A DNA stretch of 64,000 nucleotides. Source: JBFWVD01 sp050246915 (GTDB taxonomy: Bacteria > Actinomycetota > Acidimicrobiia > Acidimicrobiales > Ilumatobacteraceae). Position 1 is the first letter of the stretch, and every line of letters begins with the position of its first letter. Made by a program: the position numbers and the translations under genes. Below, piece by piece: positions 33,136-42,043 of the stretch. Below the pieces are notes generated by a model. The model did not search any database, had not been told where the DNA came from, and saw only the letters and a list, made by a program, of their open reading frames with translations. The stretch spans positions 1 through 64,000 of the forward strand of contig JBFWVD010000011.1 of the NCBI GenBank assembly GCA_050246915.1. Direction: 5' to 3'.

Positions 33136-34509
33136 TCAACTCGCGTTGCGTGACCATTTCGGTTGAGGCGCCTCGCGGTGCTTTGTGATCCACGAACCCG
33201 ACGGGCCATTGAGCATCCGGGCCCGATGCAACCGCCGATGGAACAACTCGATGAGCTGTGCATCGTGGCGGCCGTTGTCGCTCATCACGAACCGTTCCAG
33301 CTCGACCTCGCCGTCCTCCCAGGTGCTCGCCGTGAGCCCGAGCAGGCGGCGCGCGTCGTCCAGATCGCACAGCACGACCTCGGCGCCGATCTCCTCGATG
33401 CGCTCGAGATGACGAGCCAGCCGCACGGCCATCCGCAGTTGATAGCGGCCGAAACCTCCCTCGGGGGTCGATGCTTCGAGGCTGTGCGCCAGGTGGTGAT
33501 GCGCGGCCTCGAACGGTGAACGCCGGGCCTCGGGCTCCTCGACGTCGGCCAGCGGCACGCCCTCCATGTCGGCGATGCCCTCCAGCGCGATGAGGTTCGA
33601 CTCCAGTACCCACGAGCGGTTCAGCATGTAATCCGAACCGAGCACCGGTTCGGCGAGGGTGTGATGGAACTCGAGTGGGTTGGACAGATGCCACAGGATC
33701 GAGTGGTACTGAACGGTCCGCATGTCAACCGTCATTGCCCGTCGCTGCTCGTAGCGGCGCATGAGGTGCTCCATGTCACCGAAGTGCAGGAACGGATTGC
33801 GGGTCCACATGCCACCGAGGTCCATCAGCGGATCACCGATGTGTCCGAACTCGAGGTCGATGATGGCGGTGACCTTGCCGTCGCGGTGCAACAGCTGCCC
33901 GGCGTCCCATACCACGGGCGCCTCGCGACCATCGGTCGACGGTCGGTTGCGAGCGCACCATCCCAGAGCGAACTCGAGGAAGGGGTCCGGGCGCGATTTG
34001 AGCGATCGATAGGCGCGCTGCTCGAAGTGGTGAAGCCCCACGGTGGCAGAGCCGCTCGGATCGGTTGCGCGTACGATGCCCGCCCGCCCGAATGGTTCGA
34101 CGTCGAGTTCGTGCATCCGCGCCAGGATGTCGACGTAGTCCTCCATCACCGAGCGCCGTTCGTCGTCAGGCACACCTTCGAAATCGAAGCGTCCGGGCAC
34201 GCGCTCCATCACGTACGCCTTCGGCTCGTCGCACCAGCCGTGTACCGCGGCGACAGGAATGCCGGCATCGTGCAACAGCGTTTGATAGCGATACTCGTGC
34301 TCGAGCGGGAAGGCAGAGGGCGAGTCGGTGCGATCGCCTCGCACGTACAGCTCGAGTCGGTGGCCGTTGCGCTGTTCGAGGTCGACGAACCACGCCGGGC
34401 GCCAGCGGGCCTGTCGCTCGATGTGCGTCACCGTTCCCCCGAGGTCGCGCTCGATCCAGCGGGTGACCTGTCCCTCGAGCGAGCCGTCGATCAACGAACT
34501 CTCCGACAT
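33136..34509 (-). CDS. phosphotransferase (APH-fold) family protein with altered catalytic loop
   Basis: A 457-residue protein of the aminoglycoside phosphotransferase/choline kinase fold. The C-lobe Asp motif is normal (IDLEFGHIGDPLMDL), but the Brenner loop, normally H-G-D-x4-N, reads VVWDAGQLL: the Asp is kept while His and the metal-binding Asn are not. The C-terminal extension of about 200 helical residues is unusually long. It may be a weak kinase or a pseudokinase. ATG 34509 comes one base after the SDR stop (TGACATG), so it is co-translated with that SDR. Confidence 0.75.
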   Translation of the reverse strand: MSESSLIDGSLEGQVTRWIERDLGGTVTHIERQARWRPAWFVDLEQRNGHRLELYVRGDRTDSPSAFPLEHEYRYQTLLHDAGIPVAAVHGWCDEPKAYVMERVPGRFDFEGVPDDERRSVMEDYVDILARMHELDVEPFGRAGIVRATDPSGSATVGLHHFEQRAYRSLKSRPDPFLEFALGWCARNRPSTDGREAPVVWDAGQLLHRDGKVTAIIDLEFGHIGDPLMDLGGMWTRNPFLHFGDMEHLMRRYEQRRAMTVDMRTVQYHSILWHLSNPLEFHHTLAEPVLGSDYMLNRSWVLESNLIALEGIADMEGVPLADVEEPEARRSPFEAAHHHLAHSLEASTPEGGFGRYQLRMAVRLARHLERIEEIGAEVVLCDLDDARRLLGLTASTWEDGEVELERFVMSDNGRHDAQLIELFHRRLHRARMLNGPSGSWITKHREAPQPKWSRNAS

Positions 34510-34510
34510 G

Positions 34511-35440
34511 TCAGGAGGTGCCGAAGTCGAAGGTCTGCCCCACCAGCTCCTCGCTGATCGACCACAGACGCTTGGCGTCGTCCGCCCCCGAAGCATGGGG
34601 GGCAAGGTTCGGGCTGAGGGCACAGTCCTCGAAGTACTTGCCAGCATCGGCGATGACGTCAGGCGAAGTGGCAACCAACACGGTCGTGGCTGCGCCCTGC
34701 TGGGTGCTCTTCATGAATATGCCGCCAGCTTTGATCTGCGCGTCTTTCCACGCGTTCTGCTCATCATCGAGATGGCGGCCGAGGTCGGTATCGATGACCC
34801 CGGGATGCACGGCGAAGGCGTGGGTACCGGACTGCTCGAGTCGGCGTTCCAACTCGAGTGTGAACAAGATGTTGGCGGTCTTCGACTGGGCGTAGGCGAG
34901 CCACGGTTCGTAATCACTTGTGCGGTAGTTCGGATCGTCCCAGTTGACGCCACCGCGGCGATGAGCCGACGACGAGAGGTTCACGATCCGGCTCCCCGGC
35001 GCAGCCAGCACATTGGGCAGCAGCAAGTTGGTGAGCAGGAAGTGACCCAGGTGGTTGGTCCCGAGCTGCAACTCGAAGCCATCGGCCGTGCGCGACAGCG
35101 GTGCCGCCATCACGCCGGCGTTGTTGATGAGCAGATCGACCTGCGGATGCGCCTCGGCGACAGAGGTCGCAAAGCGGCGGACACTCGCCAGCGATGCGAG
35201 GTCGAGATCGCCGAGCTCGATCCTCTCGGGCGGGAGCGATGCGCGCAGATGCGCGGCGGCTGCCGCGCACTTGCCGGCATCGCGGTTGGCGAGCACGACG
35301 GTCGCACCGGCGCGGGCCAACGTGCGCGCCGTCTCGAGGCCGATACCTCCCGACGATCCGGTGATGATGGCCACCTTTCCGGTGAGGTCCACCGTCCCGA
35401 TCGCTTCGTCAGCGGTCGTCGTCACTCCGAGCGTCGTCAT
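34511..35440 (-). CDS. SDR family oxidoreductase, retinol-dehydrogenase-like
   Basis: A 309-residue SDR: TGSSGGIG cofactor motif, INNAGVMAAPL, a catalytic Ser in SSSAHRRGG and YAQSK. The VNWDDPNY segment marks the WWOX/retinol-dehydrogenase-like branch that acts on lipophilic alcohols and ketones. A close paralogue is at 42043-42957. It is co-transcribed with the APH-fold gene and divergent from the double-hotdog gene. Confidence 0.9.
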   Translation of the reverse strand: MTTLGVTTTADEAIGTVDLTGKVAIITGSSGGIGLETARTLARAGATVVLANRDAGKCAAAAAHLRASLPPERIELGDLDLASLASVRRFATSVAEAHPQVDLLINNAGVMAAPLSRTADGFELQLGTNHLGHFLLTNLLLPNVLAAPGSRIVNLSSSAHRRGGVNWDDPNYRTSDYEPWLAYAQSKTANILFTLELERRLEQSGTHAFAVHPGVIDTDLGRHLDDEQNAWKDAQIKAGGIFMKSTQQGAATTVLVATSPDVIADAGKYFEDCALSPNLAPHASGADDAKRLWSISEELVGQTFDFGTS

Positions 35441-35575
35441 GTGTCCCCCTGGACGTCGTCACCTTGGCGCGGCACGCACAGCGCGTCTCAACCTTGCCAC
35501 GCGAGTTGGTACGCGACGCCACTTGCGAGTGAAATGGCGCTGGGGACGCAACCGTGCGCCGATCAGGAGGCTGCA

Positions 35576-36433
35576 ATGGGGAACGAGGCATACGGCGATA
35601 TCCGGACGTTGACGCCGGAGGAGCACTGGAAGCACTTCGAGAAGTCGTGGCAGGCACTCATCAGCTACACCTACCTCGGAAAAGGCACGCCCTTCCTCGA
35701 CGTGGGCGTCACCGACGAGTCGATGCCGTTGCGTCACGATATGCGCAACTCCACGGGCGGCATCATGGCCGCACCGCTGTGCATCTTGTGCCCGGAGCCC
35801 TATTGGCGCGACGACGAATGCGTCCCGGCCCCGGTCACGATGACCTACGAGGTCCTCGATCCAGGACATGACGTGAAGAAGCTGCTCGTACAGCGTGACG
35901 TGATCTCCTTCGGACGCCAGATGGGGTTCAGCCGCTCCCGAATCGTCGACTACGACAACCACGATCGAGTCATTGCCATCTCTACCGGCAGCGGCGTCAG
36001 TCTCGGTGATGTCCCGCCTGGCTTCTACGAGGTGGACAACCCGGTCAATGACGTGGCCGACTCGCCCAATCTGCCGCCGCTGCGCGACGTGTTCGGTGTG
36101 CTCAAGAGCCCCGAGGGCAAGCTGTTCATCGAGAAGGTGACCCCCGAGCTGGCCTCGCCGCACTCGGCTCTGCACCAAGGCGCCATCAACGTAGCCCTCG
36201 AGACGGCGATGACCGACGAGCTCGAGAAGGTCACCGGCACGCTGGACTGGCAACTCGACAGCTACACGGTGCTCATGACCAAACCGGGCTACATCGGCCC
36301 GTTCGTTGCCACCGCCACCATCGTGAACCCCGGCAACGATCGGCTCGGCGTCGAAGCGACCTTGGTCGACGAAGGGAACAAGAGCCGCATCATCGGCACC
36401 GCATCGGCGATGTACCACCGGGTCGCCCGCTGA
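35576..36433 (+). CDS. double-hotdog (PaaI-like thioesterase fold) protein
   Basis: The real gene is the last 285 codons of a much longer open frame. ATG 35576 is set by AGGAGG 8 nt upstream. The N-terminal half has the segment HDMRNSTGGIMAAPL (an N-G/STGG-type acyl-thioesterase helix), and the C-terminal half HSALHQGAINVALETAM, so two hotdog units are fused. Such proteins hydrolyse or bind acyl-CoA. It is 94 nt upstream of the double CoA-transferase gene, which suggests a CoA-ester role. Confidence 0.7.
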   Translation: MGNEAYGDIRTLTPEEHWKHFEKSWQALISYTYLGKGTPFLDVGVTDESMPLRHDMRNSTGGIMAAPLCILCPEPYWRDDECVPAPVTMTYEVLDPGHDVKKLLVQRDVISFGRQMGFSRSRIVDYDNHDRVIAISTGSGVSLGDVPPGFYEVDNPVNDVADSPNLPPLRDVFGVLKSPEGKLFIEKVTPELASPHSALHQGAINVALETAMTDELEKVTGTLDWQLDSYTVLMTKPGYIGPFVATATIVNPGNDRLGVEATLVDEGNKSRIIGTASAMYHRVAR

Positions 36434-36490
36434 GCGAGCGCACCGCGACGAGCGGCTCCGACAGCTCGAAAGGGCAATTTCCTCACCCGA

Positions 36491-36496
36491 TATGAT
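36491..36496 (+). promoter_or_regulatory. candidate -10 box (TATGAT) for double CoA-transferase gene
   Basis: TATGAT in a short AT-richer stretch lies 31 nt before the TTG start and would place transcription about 25 nt upstream of the ribosome site GAAGGGAA. No clear -35 is visible. Confidence 0.35.
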
Positions 36497-36527
36497 CCGG
36501 CGGTCCAGGTCATGAAGGGAACATCCA

Positions 36528-38960
36528 TTGCTCGCGCTCGAAGGTCTGAGGGTCATCGATCTGTCGCCGACACCCGTCGGTGCGCAGGTGAGCCAGCTGT
36601 TCGCTGACTTCGGCGCCGAGGTCATCTGGGTCGAGCCGCCACACGGCAGCGCGCTGCGCCAGCAGACCTCGTTCCCCTTCCTGGCTCGGGGCAAGCAGAG
36701 CGTCGTCATCGACCTCAGCACTGCCGCGGGGCAAGATCAGTTGCGCGCCCTCGCCGCCACCGCCGATGTGCTGGTGGAAACCTTCCGTCCCGGCGTCATG
36801 GAGGAATGGGGCATCGGCTACGACTCCCTCGCTGCTCACAACCCCCGATTGGTGTACGCCTCCATCACCGGCTTCGGCACCAAGGGCCCGTACGCCAATG
36901 TGAAGGGCTACGAGGGCATCGTGCAAGCCAAGCTCGGTGTGTTCCACGCCTTCCGGCGCATGAAGCCCGACAAGACCCCGCCGTTCGTGGCCGTGCCGTG
37001 GGCGTCGTTCAGCGCATCGCAGACCGCGCTACAGGGAATCCTCGCGGCGCTGTACGAGCGGGAGCACAGCGGCGCGGGCCAGAAGGTGGAGGCCAGCTTG
37101 TTGCAGGGCTTCATGGCCCTCGACACGTGGGAATGGACGCTTCGCGTCATCACGACGAAGTGGCCCGAGGGGTTCAAGTCGTCCGAAACCTTCGATGCCG
37201 ACGGATTTCCGCTCAGCCCGCTCACCTACATGCTCCTCATCGGGCTCACCAAGGATGGGCATTGGTTGCAGTTCGCGCAGGTCGCGCCGCGGTTGTTCCT
37301 CGCCGAGATGAAGGCCATGGGCCTGGCATGGATGCTCACCGACCCGGAGTGGAAGGGCATCCCTGCGTTCGAGGACGCCGACCGCCGCCGTCGCATGTGG
37401 GAACTCATGCTCGAAGCCACCCGCTCCAAGACGTTGGCCGAATGGGAGGCCATCTTCGACGCCGACCCCGACGTGTTCGCCGAGCAGTTCCGTCGCGGCC
37501 CGGCCGTGCTCGAACACCCCCAGATGATCCACGATCATCAGGTCGCCGATCTCGTCGACGCCGAGCGGGGACCGGTGCATCAGCCCGGACCAATGGTCCA
37601 GATGGACCTCTCCCCCGGTGATGTCACCCGATCAGCGCCACGGCTCGGGGAGCACGATCCGTCGGTGCTCGCCTCCCGCGCTCCGGCCACGTCAACTCCA
37701 GTTGTCACCGATGCCCCACGTCGCCTGCCGCTGGAGGGTGTGACCATCATCGAACTGGCCGTCATGTTCGCCGCCCCGTACGGGTCGACCTTGCTCACCG
37801 ATCTCGGTGCCCGTGTCATCAAGGTCGAACCCCTCGACGGTGACCCCATCCGTACCATCATCCCCTTCCCCGAGTCGGGTGGGGCCAAGGTGATGCAGGG
37901 CAAGGATTCCATCTGCGTCGATCTCGCCAAGCCAGAAGGGCTCGCCATCGTGCAGGAGCTGGCGAAGACCGCCGACATCGTCTTCCAGGGCTATCGCGCC
38001 GGCGCCGCCGCACGGGCGGGGGTCGACGCGCAGTCACTGCGCACGTTCAACCCCGACCTCATTTATCTGAACGCTCCGGGTTACGGAACCGGCGGACCGC
38101 ACGGGCATCGGCCGGCCTACGCGCCCAGCATCGGGGCTGCCGGTGGCATCGCTCGGGCCAACGTGGGTGGCTTGGTCGACGAGCGGGACGATCTCACCAT
38201 GGAGCAGATCCAAGACGGTGCCCGCCGCCTCTCGGGCGGTGGCACCATCACCAACGCGCAAGCCGATGGCATCGCCGCTCTCGGTGTCGGTACCGCGTTG
38301 GTGCTCGGCCTGCTGGCCCGCCAGCGCGGAGCCGGCGCGCAAGAGATGTTGACAACCATGCTGTCCACGGCCGCTCATGCACTCCACCCGGAAACGATCG
38401 ACTATCCCGGCTGTCCGCCGCATCCGGAGGCCGATCTGGCCCTGCGTGGGTTCAATGCCCTCTATCGCATCTACGACGCCGCCGACGGCTGGGTGTTCCT
38501 GGCCGCGTCCAGCGACGGTGAATGGCGCGATCTCGTCGCCGCGCTGGCCCCATACGGCGACCTCGGCGGTGACATCCGCTTTGCCGACGCGTCGTCCCGC
38601 AATGACAATGCCGACGTCTTGGTCGAGGCGCTCTCGGCCATCTTCGTCACCCGCACCAAGGCAGATTGGGAACGCGATCTGCTGGCCGCCGACGTAGCTT
38701 GCGTCGAGGTGACCACGGTCTCGATCGAGGAGATGATGTGGAGCGACGAGTTCGGTCGAGCCGGCGACTATCTCGTCGACGTCGTCCACCCGGTGTTCGA
38801 GGACCATCCTCGACTTGCACCGCTGGTCCGGTTCTCGCGGTCGGCCACCCAGGCGCTGCCCGGTGTGCTGGCCGGCAGCGCCACCGACACGTTGCTCACC
38901 GAGATCGGCTACAGCGCCGAGAAGATCGCAGCGCTGCGCGCTGCCGACGTCGTGCGCTGA
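36528..38960 (+). CDS. double-domain CaiB/BaiF (family III) CoA-transferase
   Basis: An 810-residue protein made of two family III CoA-transferase units, about residues 1-375 and 400-800. Each opens with the usual N-terminal block (LEGLRVIDLSPTPVGAQ; LEGVTIIELAVMFAAPYG). The catalytic Asp aligns with Asp in the second unit (NAQADGIAALG) but with Ser in the first (WASFSASQTALQ), so only one half should form the aspartyl-CoA intermediate. The TTG start is supported by GAAGGGAA 6 nt upstream. Single-domain members dimerise, and this fusion supplies both chains in one polypeptide. Confidence 0.9.
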   Translation: MLALEGLRVIDLSPTPVGAQVSQLFADFGAEVIWVEPPHGSALRQQTSFPFLARGKQSVVIDLSTAAGQDQLRALAATADVLVETFRPGVMEEWGIGYDSLAAHNPRLVYASITGFGTKGPYANVKGYEGIVQAKLGVFHAFRRMKPDKTPPFVAVPWASFSASQTALQGILAALYEREHSGAGQKVEASLLQGFMALDTWEWTLRVITTKWPEGFKSSETFDADGFPLSPLTYMLLIGLTKDGHWLQFAQVAPRLFLAEMKAMGLAWMLTDPEWKGIPAFEDADRRRRMWELMLEATRSKTLAEWEAIFDADPDVFAEQFRRGPAVLEHPQMIHDHQVADLVDAERGPVHQPGPMVQMDLSPGDVTRSAPRLGEHDPSVLASRAPATSTPVVTDAPRRLPLEGVTIIELAVMFAAPYGSTLLTDLGARVIKVEPLDGDPIRTIIPFPESGGAKVMQGKDSICVDLAKPEGLAIVQELAKTADIVFQGYRAGAAARAGVDAQSLRTFNPDLIYLNAPGYGTGGPHGHRPAYAPSIGAAGGIARANVGGLVDERDDLTMEQIQDGARRLSGGGTITNAQADGIAALGVGTALVLGLLARQRGAGAQEMLTTMLSTAAHALHPETIDYPGCPPHPEADLALRGFNALYRIYDAADGWVFLAASSDGEWRDLVAALAPYGDLGGDIRFADASSRNDNADVLVEALSAIFVTRTKADWERDLLAADVACVEVTTVSIEEMMWSDEFGRAGDYLVDVVHPVFEDHPRLAPLVRFSRSATQALPGVLAGSATDTLLTEIGYSAEKIAALRAADVVR

Positions 38961-38970
38961 GATCGTGTGC

Positions 38971-39000
38971 GCTGACATCGCCGGAGCTGACATCGCCGGA
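38971..39000. repeat. 15-bp direct repeat (2 copies) just after the CoA-transferase stop
   Basis: GCTGACATCGCCGGA occurs twice head to tail. Just before it, GTGCGCTGA (the last codons and stop of the gene) is itself copied at 38969, so the gene end appears two to three times. It lies immediately ahead of the terminator hairpin. Confidence 0.85.
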
Positions 39001-39025
39001 AGGCTGCGGTCGCCGAAAGCTCAGC

Positions 39026-39054
39026 GGGTTGTGATCGCTGAGCGATCACAACCC
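39026..39054. terminator. strong bidirectional terminator hairpin
   Basis: GGGTTGTGATCGC and GCGATCACAACCC form a perfect 13-bp stem with loop TGA, between the convergent CoA-transferase and amidohydrolase genes. No U-tract follows, as is common for actinobacterial terminators. Confidence 0.8.
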
Positions 39055-39093
39055 TCGCAACTTCGCGGGGGAAGTGGGGCGGGGCGGGGCCGG

Positions 39094-40803
39094 TCAGTTC
39101 GAGTGGGTGTCGCGACCGGAACGTAGAACGATGCCCGGGCGGGCTGCGGTGAACTCGTTGTCGCGCACGATCTCGACGCCGTTGCACACCACGCTGTCGA
39201 TGCCCATGGCGTCGGCGTAGAGGCGGCTCGCCCCCGCCGGGAGGTCGGCCTTCATCACGTCGGGACCTGCCCCGACACGCTCCTCGTCGATCACCAGGAC
39301 GTCGGCATAGGCGCCCTCGACAATGCGGCCGCGATCGACCACACCATAGAGATCGGCCGGTACCGCGGTGAGCAGATGCACCGCTTCCTCCATGGAGATG
39401 AGCTTGCGCTTCACCACGGCCTCACCGAGCATCTTCGTCGTGTAGTGCGACGAGATGAACATGTCGAGATGGGCACCGGCATCGGATGCACCGATGACGG
39501 CCCGCTCGTCGCGCCACACCTCGAGGCGGGCTTCCCAATCCTCGTCCCCCTCCTCGATGGGCGGCGTGCCGAACGAGGTGAGGAGTCCATCAGCCAGGTT
39601 GATGTCGCACAGTGCGTCCCAAGCGCTCTGGCCACGCTCGGCGGCGATCTCACCGATCTTGCGCCCCTCGTACTGCTTGTTCTCGGGGGCGACCGTGTCG
39701 AAGATCATCAGTTCGGCCCAGTTGGTCAGGTGCCGGACGGAGTGCCGTCCCGCCGCCAGCTCGCCGAGGCGGGCGCGCTCGACCGGGTCACTGAAGATCG
39801 CGATCTTGTCCTCACGAGGCAGCAGCATGACCTCTTCCCAACCGGGAATGGCGTCGAGGATGAAGCCACTCCCGATGCACAGTCGGATGTGCAACCGGAA
39901 CGGAACGGTCAGGGCCCGCACCGTCGCACCCCGAGCCGTCGCCACGTCGCTGACCTCCAACTTGGCCTTGCAGTCGGGCAAGGTCTTGGCAATGACCGTG
40001 AGCACGTTCCAATTGAGCGGGGCCTTGGCAACGACGGACATCTCGGCCATCAGCTCGCCCACCCACGGCTCGAACTGCCCGATGCACGGGATGAACTCGA
40101 GGCTCACCCCATCGAAGTCGGCCAGGACTGCGCACAACGCCAGCAACTCCTCACGGTCGGAGTAGCGGCTGGGGACCATGTTGCGATCGGCGTCGTTGTG
40201 GGTGGTGGACCACGACGACGAGAAGCCGATGGCACCAGCCGTCAGCCCAGCACGGAGCAAATCGCACATAGCGGCGATCTCCTCGGCAGTGGCGGTGCGC
40301 TTGGTGGCATCGGCGCCCATCACCACGCGGCGCAACGTGCTGTGCCCGACCTTGAACGCCGCGTTGATCGCCAACGTGCCGTCGAGCGCGTCGAGGTACT
40401 CCGCCGTGGTCTTCCAGTTCCACGGCACGCCCACTTCGAGGGTCTCCAGCGGCATGCCTTCCACGCGGGCCAACATCCGCATGAGGTACTGGCCATCGGA
40501 GGGATCATCGCTCAGCGGTGAGATGGAGAACCCGCAATTGCCGGCGATCACGGTGGTGATGCCATGCAGGGGCGAGGGGGACAACGTCGTGTCCCAGAAC
40601 GCCTGAGCATCGATGTGCGTGTGGACGTCGACGAAACCCGGGGTGACCACCCGACCGGTGGCATCGATGATCGAGGTCGCCTCGGCCGATGAGAGATCGC
40701 CGATGGCCGCGATGCGCTGGCCGTTGATGCCCAGGTCGGTGCGACGGCGGGGAGCCCCCGTTCCGTCGATGACATCTCCCCCACGGATGATCAGATCGAA
40801 CAT
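39094..40803 (-). CDS. amidohydrolase, N-acyl-D-amino-acid deacylase-like
   Basis: A 569-residue metal-dependent hydrolase: N-terminal beta-sandwich plus TIM barrel. It carries VDVHTHIDAQAFWD (metal HxH), VIAGNCGFSISP with the metal-bridging Cys typical of D-aminoacylases, a later GHSTLR and the barrel-end Asp in GASDAGAHLD. It would hydrolyse an N-acyl-D-amino acid or similar amide. It is the last gene of a long minus-strand run, 25 nt after the acyl-CoA dehydrogenase stop. The D-aminoacylase label is from family resemblance only. Confidence 0.85.
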   Translation of the reverse strand: MFDLIIRGGDVIDGTGAPRRRTDLGINGQRIAAIGDLSSAEATSIIDATGRVVTPGFVDVHTHIDAQAFWDTTLSPSPLHGITTVIAGNCGFSISPLSDDPSDGQYLMRMLARVEGMPLETLEVGVPWNWKTTAEYLDALDGTLAINAAFKVGHSTLRRVVMGADATKRTATAEEIAAMCDLLRAGLTAGAIGFSSSWSTTHNDADRNMVPSRYSDREELLALCAVLADFDGVSLEFIPCIGQFEPWVGELMAEMSVVAKAPLNWNVLTVIAKTLPDCKAKLEVSDVATARGATVRALTVPFRLHIRLCIGSGFILDAIPGWEEVMLLPREDKIAIFSDPVERARLGELAAGRHSVRHLTNWAELMIFDTVAPENKQYEGRKIGEIAAERGQSAWDALCDINLADGLLTSFGTPPIEEGDEDWEARLEVWRDERAVIGASDAGAHLDMFISSHYTTKMLGEAVVKRKLISMEEAVHLLTAVPADLYGVVDRGRIVEGAYADVLVIDEERVGAGPDVMKADLPAGASRLYADAMGIDSVVCNGVEIVRDNEFTAARPGIVLRSGRDTHSN

Positions 40804-40828
40804 TGGCGTGTTCCTTCCTCGGTGCCTG

Positions 40829-42043
40829 TCATATCGACGGCGCATGTGTGAGACCCCGGCGCGACAGCGACCAGGCAACGTTACGGTCAGTTCGTGCGTC
40901 GGTGGGCAGACCGAGCACCCGCTCGGCCAAGATGTTGCGCTGGATTTCGTCGGTGCCACCCCTGATGGACATCGACGGGGATGTGAGCACATCGATGCTG
41001 CCCGACCAGTCGGACAACATCGCGTCGGCCCCTGCTGCGGCAGCCATGATCGACACCCGCTCCTTGAACGAACGCGATCCGTTGAGCTTCTGACCCGACC
41101 CCTCCGGGCCGGGGCGACGACCGGCGGCCTGATTGGCCGCGGCCCGCAGTTGTGTCAGTCGGATGGCCTCGTCGAGACACAACAGCGCCATGGCGCGATC
41201 ACGCAACGACGGATCAGTCAATGCACCTTGCGCGCTCAGTCGGGTGAGCCACATGGGCAGCGCCGAGCCCGACGCCGTTGGCGCGCTGCGATCGGCGCCA
41301 GCCCGTTCGTGAGCCAACAGCGACACCGTCACCTTCCAGCCGCCGTTGACCTCACCGATGCGATCGGTGTCGGGGACGACGGCGCCGGACAGGAACACCT
41401 CGCTGAAGTGGGAGTCGCCGTTCATCTGCACCAGCGGCCGAACCTCGACACCGGGGGCGTCCATACGAACGGAGAACATCGTGACGCCATCGTGCTTGGG
41501 GACCGAGGGATCGGTGCGGGCGAGGCAGATGCCCCAGTCGGAGTAGTCACCCCGGCTGGTCCACACCTTCTGGCCATCGAGACGCCAGACGTCTCCGTCG
41601 CGGACCGCCATGGTCGAGACGTTGGCCAGATCGGACCCGGCGTCGGGCTCCGAGAACAGCTGACACCAGATGTCCTCGCCCGATGCCATACGGCGGAGCC
41701 ATCGATCGTTCTGCTCGGCGGTGCCGTGCTCGAGCAACGTGGGCCCAGCCATCTTCATCCCCACCCGGAACGGATACAGGTCGGGTAGGGCGTAGTCGGC
41801 GTGGACACGCGAGATCATGGCGACCTCGGTGCGTCCCGCATCGCGTCCGCCGTACCGGCTCGGCCAAGTGGGAACGGCCAAGCCCTCGTCAACCGTTGTT
41901 GACAGATAGCGACGACCGGCCTCGATGTCGTAGCCGCCAGCGCCCAAGGTGGTGATCTTCTCCGTCCCGTCTCGACGCGGCACACAGCGCGCCAATACGG
42001 CCCGCACCTGCTCTTCATCGATGGCCAGGGTCGGTGCGCTCAT
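40829..42043 (-). CDS. acyl-CoA dehydrogenase
   Basis: A 404-residue FadE-type flavoprotein: FPVTWP-like VPTWPSRYGG, QLFSEPDAGSDLANV, LDGQKVWTSRG and the C-terminal RGGTDEIQRNILAERVLGLP. All FAD- and CoA-side motifs are present, so it is probably catalytically self-sufficient, unlike the pair at 20687-22785. Its ATG overlaps the upstream SDR stop (TGATG), so the two are co-translated. Confidence 0.93.
   Translation of the reverse strand: MSAPTLAIDEEQVRAVLARCVPRRDGTEKITTLGAGGYDIEAGRRYLSTTVDEGLAVPTWPSRYGGRDAGRTEVAMISRVHADYALPDLYPFRVGMKMAGPTLLEHGTAEQNDRWLRRMASGEDIWCQLFSEPDAGSDLANVSTMAVRDGDVWRLDGQKVWTSRGDYSDWGICLARTDPSVPKHDGVTMFSVRMDAPGVEVRPLVQMNGDSHFSEVFLSGAVVPDTDRIGEVNGGWKVTVSLLAHERAGADRSAPTASGSALPMWLTRLSAQGALTDPSLRDRAMALLCLDEAIRLTQLRAAANQAAGRRPGPEGSGQKLNGSRSFKERVSIMAAAAGADAMLSDWSGSIDVLTSPSMSIRGGTDEIQRNILAERVLGLPTDARTDRNVAWSLSRRGLTHAPSI

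Noticed and set aside
34328..36433. 701-codon plus-strand ORF
   Set aside because: Only the last 285 codons (from 35576) are coding; the first 416 lie antisense to the APH-fold and SDR genes and have no domain.
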